Below are positions 61,075 to 64,000 of a stretch of 64,000 bases of DNA, one piece after another. The position numbers and the translations under genes were made by a program. The notes beneath the pieces were generated by a model, which made no database searches, was not told the origin of the DNA, and saw nothing but the letters and a program-made list of their open reading frames with translations. Source of the stretch: Pseudophaeobacter sp. (lineage in GTDB: Bacteria > Pseudomonadota > Alphaproteobacteria > Rhodobacterales > Rhodobacteraceae). Each line of letters opens with the position of its first letter. Within the stretch, counting starts at the first letter, position 1. The stretch is from assembly GCA_027019165.1 (NCBI GenBank), contig JALUXC010000010.1, positions 62,001 through 126,000 of the forward strand. Direction: 5' to 3'.

Positions 61075-61935
61075 TCACGGCCGTCCGGTGACGGCTTGTG
61101 TTACCATCCAGATCATCCTTTGGATTCGCAGGCGAAACAGCGTGAGTATCGCGGCTGCGCGCTCTTGCGGGCCACGCAGGTCAGGATGAGACAACACGCG
61201 CGGCGTATGGGCAATGGCGCTGGCTGGCATCAACAAGGCGAGCGCCAGCCACTTTAGTCGCGCCAATGCATTGCTTCCGTTTACACCGAATTTCTCTTCC
61301 GTCATGCGCTTCCATTTGCGCCGGAGGGCTGACCAATTCTTGCGCGACGGATGGGCTACCTTGAGAGAGTCCTCATAGCGCAAGGAGTAGCCCTTTGCGA
61401 TCGCGCGATGGCACCAGTCCAGATCCTCGGACAGACCTGCGATGAACGGCCCCGTCGCATCGAAAACGTCGCGCCGGGTCAACAGATTGGCCGTGACCGA
61501 GAAATTGGCTTCCTCAACGTAGCGGCGGTTATGAAATGCAAAAACGGTTTCAAACGCTTCGGCCCCTGAACGGGGCGGAGGTGTTTCGTCGAACACGGAT
61601 ATGGAGCCGCCAATGACATCCCCGCTGGCGACCACGGCCTGTGCTGTTTCAAGCCAGTTTTCATTCGGTACGCAATCGCAGTCCAAAAAGAACAACAAAG
61701 GCGCAGAGGTCTCAAGAACGCCCCGATTGCGTGCCTCCGCAGCCCCTTTTTTCTGTTCTGTGACAATCCGAAGCTCTGGCCATTGCTGGTGCAAGCGCGA
61801 CAGGTCTTGGCTGGATCCGTTATCCACCACGATGAGTTCCACCTGCGGAACCATCTGAGGCATCAGCGCCTCCAGGCATCGAATCAGGCGATCACAATCG
61901 TTGTAATGCGGAATGACGACGGCGGCTTCAAACAT
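61075..61935 (-). CDS. Glycosyltransferase family 2
   Basis: The 286-aa protein started at MFEAAVVIPHYNDCDRLIRC has the GT2 core VVDNGSSQDL, AEARNRGVL and FLDCDCVPNENWL (DxD-like metal site). A C-terminal GLSEDLDWCHRAIAKGYSLRYEDSLKVAHPSR resembles exopolysaccharide GT2 enzymes. The upstream ATG at 62028 was rejected because the added 31 residues do not fit. It belongs to the glycan cluster but lies apart from it by 350 bp. Confidence 0.85.
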   Translation of the reverse strand: MFEAAVVIPHYNDCDRLIRCLEALMPQMVPQVELIVVDNGSSQDLSRLHQQWPELRIVTEQKKGAAEARNRGVLETSAPLLFFLDCDCVPNENWLETAQAVVASGDVIGGSISVFDETPPPRSGAEAFETVFAFHNRRYVEEANFSVTANLLTRRDVFDATGPFIAGLSEDLDWCHRAIAKGYSLRYEDSLKVAHPSRKNWSALRRKWKRMTEEKFGVNGSNALARLKWLALALLMPASAIAHTPRVLSHPDLRGPQERAAAILTLFRLRIQRMIWMVTQAVTGRP

Positions 61936-62315
61936 AGACAAACTAAACCTCACGAGAATGTCCCGGCATCTTTGCCGCAATTCGATCTGGATGTCACCCG
62001 TTGAGCCGGGGCCAAGACCCCTAATCAACTGATGGCGCTTAGCGAGAGTGCAATGGCGGAGGGTTTGGCCCTGTGTTTTCCAAATTGCAGTTTGTTCATA
62101 CGGTTCAGCGTCTCAAGCCCTGTTTTGGAATGGCCAACGAAACGGTGTGGTACCGGCTGTCGGTGCCGCAGTTGCCGCGTTCTGTGATCCAACGCGTGAT
62201 TGTGGGAGCGTATCACCTCGACTTTGGGATGCGGATATGGTCTGAACATCCTGCCCGCCCGAGCCAAGGCGGCTCGTGGCAAACGTGGAAAACAGACACC
62301 GACAAAGGCAGCCAG
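61936..62315. other. Divergent intergenic region upstream of xseB
   Basis: I see no gene. The longer in-frame extension of xseB back to 62073 has no family similarity. The stretch carries the promoters for xseB (plus) and the GT2 gene (minus), but no clear boxes were identified. Confidence 0.5.
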
Positions 62316-62564
62316 ATGAGTGAGACCCAGATCCCCGTCGAAGAGATGAGCTTTGAACAGGCCATGGCCGAGTTGGAGCGCGTGGTCGACCAGTTGGAGC
62401 GTGGCGATGTGGCGCTCGACAAGTCGATTGACCTTTACGAACGCGGGGCGGCGCTGAAAAAACGCTGCGAGGACGAGCTGAAGCGTGCTGAGGAAAAAGT
62501 CGCCGCGATCACCTTGGACGCCAATGGCACCCCAACCGGCACCCAGCCTCTGGATGCAGGCTGA
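62316..62564 (+). CDS. xseB: Exodeoxyribonuclease VII small subunit
   Basis: The 82-aa protein contains [45 protein letters not shown], the full XseB pattern. With XseA it degrades single-stranded DNA. The xseB-ispA-dxs order, seen here, is widespread in proteobacteria. It ends 4 bp before the ispA start. Confidence 0.93.
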   Translation: MSETQIPVEEMSFEQAMAELERVVDQLERGDVALDKSIDLYERGAALKKRCEDELKRAEEKVAAITLDANGTPTGTQPLDAG

Positions 62565-62568
62565 CGGG

Positions 62569-63453
62569 ATGACCGCCGCGACCAAGACCGACCCGGGCGC
62601 CTTCAAGCCCGCGCTTTTGCAGGCGCAGGCCCGCATCACCGCCCATATGGCGTCTCGGCTGACCGGGAACGACCGCCTGCATGACGCGATGCGCTATGCC
62701 ATGGTCGGCGGCAAGATGCTGCGCGGGTTCCTTGTGTTGGAAAGCGCCCGACTGCATGGTGTGGATGAAACTGCAGCCCTGGATGCTGCGCTCGCCATCG
62801 AGTGCATTCACGCCTATTCGCTGGTGCATGATGACCTGCCGTGCATGGACGATGACGATCTGCGCCGGGGTCAGCCGACCCTACACCGCAAATGGGACGA
62901 AGCGACTGCAACCCTCGCGGGCGATGCCTTGCAGAGCTTTGCCTTCGAACTTCTGTCGGCGAACCATATGGGGCCAGAGGCCCTGCCGCTGATCCGGGCG
63001 CTGGCACAGTCTGCGGGCAAGGATGGCATGGTGTCGGGGCAGATGCTGGATATCGCCGCCGAAACAGCCGAGGCTCCCCTGACCCTCGAAGAAATCACCC
63101 TCCTTCAAGCCCGCAAGACCGGCTGCCTGATTGAATGGTCCGCCACGGCCGGCGCGGTGTTGGCAGGCGCGGATACCACGGCATTGCGTGCTTTTGCCGG
63201 CGCCTTGGGCCTTGCCTTTCAGATCGCCGACGACATCTTGGACATTGAGGGCGACGCTGCAACGGTCGGCAAGGCCCTGCGCAAGGACGAAACGGCGGGA
63301 AAAGCCACTTTTGTTTCCCTTTTGGGTCTTGCTGCGGCCAAAGCCCGCGCACAAGAGTTGTGTGACGCCGCCTGCGCCGCGCTTTCCCCCTACGGAGGGG
63401 AAGGCGAAACCTTGAAGGACGCCGCGCGCTTCGTTATCTCGCGCGACAGCTAA
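62569..63453 (+). CDS. ispA: Polyprenyl synthetase (geranyl/farnesyl diphosphate synthase)
   Basis: The 294-aa protein started at MTAATKTDPG has the first Asp-rich motif DDLPCMDDDD and the second DDILD, plus KMLRGFLVLE and GQMLDI. It condenses IPP with DMAPP and GPP to farnesyl diphosphate in the cytoplasm. The start was taken after the xseB stop; an ATG at 62554 overlaps xseB and is an alternative. dxs follows 47 bp later. Confidence 0.92.
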   Translation: MTAATKTDPGAFKPALLQAQARITAHMASRLTGNDRLHDAMRYAMVGGKMLRGFLVLESARLHGVDETAALDAALAIECIHAYSLVHDDLPCMDDDDLRRGQPTLHRKWDEATATLAGDALQSFAFELLSANHMGPEALPLIRALAQSAGKDGMVSGQMLDIAAETAEAPLTLEEITLLQARKTGCLIEWSATAGAVLAGADTTALRAFAGALGLAFQIADDILDIEGDAATVGKALRKDETAGKATFVSLLGLAAAKARAQELCDAACAALSPYGGEGETLKDAARFVISRDS

Positions 63454-63500
63454 CCTAGCCCAGCACCCCATCGGTGCTGCGCCACTCCCGAGGAGGAGCC

Positions 63501-64000
63501 ATGTCACAGAGGCCCCACACCCCGCTTTTGGACCAGATCGACCGCCCGTCGGATCTGAAGGGCCTGAGTGATCGTCAGCTGGTGCAGGTCGCGGACGAGC
63601 TGCGCCAGGAGACCATCGCCGCCGTCTCTGAAACCGGTGGCCACCTTGGCGCAGGTCTGGGTGTGGTGGAGCTGACCGTGGCGCTCCATTCCGTGTTCGA
63701 CACGCCGCGCGACAAGGTGATCTGGGATGTCTCGCACCAAAGCTATCCGCACAAGATCCTGACCGGACGGCGCGACCGTATCCGCACCATCCGCAAGAAA
63801 GGCGGCCTGTCGGGTTTCACAAAACGCTCCGAGTCCCCTTATGACCCCTTTGGCGCGGCCCATAGCTCGACCTCGATCAGTGCCGCGCTTGGCTTTGCCG
63901 TGGCCCGCGATCTGGGCGGTAACATCCCCGAAGGTCTGGGGGATGCCATCGCGGTGATTGGCGATGGCGCAATGTCCGGCGGCATGGCCTTTGAAGCGAT
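63501..64000 (+). CDS. dxs: 1-deoxy-D-xylulose-5-phosphate synthase (3' cut by window)
   Basis: The first 166 codons encode [21 protein letters not shown] with [39 protein letters not shown] and [13 protein letters not shown] (thiamine-binding GDG), all matching Dxs. A strong GAGGAGG lies upstream of the ATG. Dxs makes DXP from pyruvate and glyceraldehyde-3-phosphate, the first step of the MEP isoprenoid route that feeds ispA. The gene runs off the right edge. Confidence 0.93.
   Translation, partial: MSQRPHTPLLDQIDRPSDLKGLSDRQLVQVADELRQETIAAVSETGGHLGAGLGVVELTVALHSVFDTPRDKVIWDVSHQSYPHKILTGRRDRIRTIRKKGGLSGFTKRSESPYDPFGAAHSSTSISAALGFAVARDLGGNIPEGLGDAIAVIGDGAMSGGMAFEA

Noticed and set aside
60751-61257. 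168-aa plus-strand frame in the gap before the AlgD-like gene
   Set aside because: It runs into the GT2 gene antisense and has unlikely composition.
1-64000. CRISPR arrays, rRNA genes or riboswitches
   Set aside because: No regularly spaced repeats, rRNA segments or recognisable riboswitch cores were seen on reading the window.

Overview
The window reads as chromosome of a marine Roseobacter-group alphaproteobacterium (Rhodobacteraceae). GC is high, genes are tightly packed with many 4-bp ATGA overlaps, and the content is typical of that group: a dimethylglycine-dehydrogenase-like enzyme, TRAP and oligopeptide-type ABC importers, the box pathway for aerobic benzoate breakdown, and an xseB-ispA-dxs block. 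This placement is inferred from gene content, not from a marker gene.

Layout. (1) 1-5.0 kb: probable glycine-betaine/methylamine catabolism, with the tail of a GcvT-like protein, a homocysteine S-methyltransferase, a GlxA/AraC regulator and an 816-aa dimethylglycine/sarcosine-dehydrogenase-like flavoprotein closed by a strong terminator. (2) 5.0-8.8 kb: single housekeeping or accessory genes (RarD-like permease, SGNH hydrolase, NTF2-like protein, RluA-type pseudouridine synthase, GT11 fucosyltransferase). (3) 9.0-22.5 kb: a divergent catabolic locus. Leftward run a cyclase-family hydrolase, an FAD oxidoreductase, a MarR regulator and IorA/IorB; rightward run a paralogous FAD oxidoreductase and a five-gene peptide-type ABC importer. 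Overlapping palindromes sit in the shared promoter region. The substrate is unknown.

(4) 22.7-32.25 kb: a 9.5-kb genomic island inserted at the 3' end of tRNA-Arg(CCT). Its ends are a 17-bp direct repeat, and a tyrosine integrase lies beside the tRNA. Cargo: a serine recombinase, a 459-aa protein with family-A-polymerase-like motifs, a thymidylate-synthase homologue with the Asn-to-Asp change found in dCMP-specific enzymes, a partner resembling the predicted alpha-glutamyl/putrescinyl-thymine pyrophosphorylase clade 3 family, a HigB-like/Xre-ImmA toxin-antitoxin-type pair, and a complete IS3-family element. This is the most likely site of a little-described system, possibly nucleotide or DNA-base modification or defence.

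(5) 32.4-34.7 kb: a LacI regulator and a YcaQ-like DNA glycosylase. (6) 34.7-48.5 kb: aerobic benzoyl-CoA (box) catabolism: boxR, thioesterase, boxA, a previously easy-to-miss 57-aa Cys-rich ORF, boxB, boxC, DUF309 protein, alpha/beta hydrolase, benzoate-CoA ligase, a DctMQP TRAP transporter and an FAH-family enzyme. TGCA-N6-TGCA motifs recur in front of boxR, boxC, the ligase and dctP, suggesting one BoxR regulon. No boxD (semialdehyde dehydrogenase) is present here.

(7) 49.1-61.9 kb: an exopolysaccharide cluster (flippase, polymerase/ligase, three glycosyltransferases, sulfotransferase, three acyl/acetyltransferases, SGNH hydrolase, secreted beta-helix protein, AlgD-like nucleotide-sugar dehydrogenase). 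(8) 62.3-64.0 kb: xseB, ispA and the 5' part of dxs.

All calls come from reading the sequence and from memory of protein families; no database search was run.
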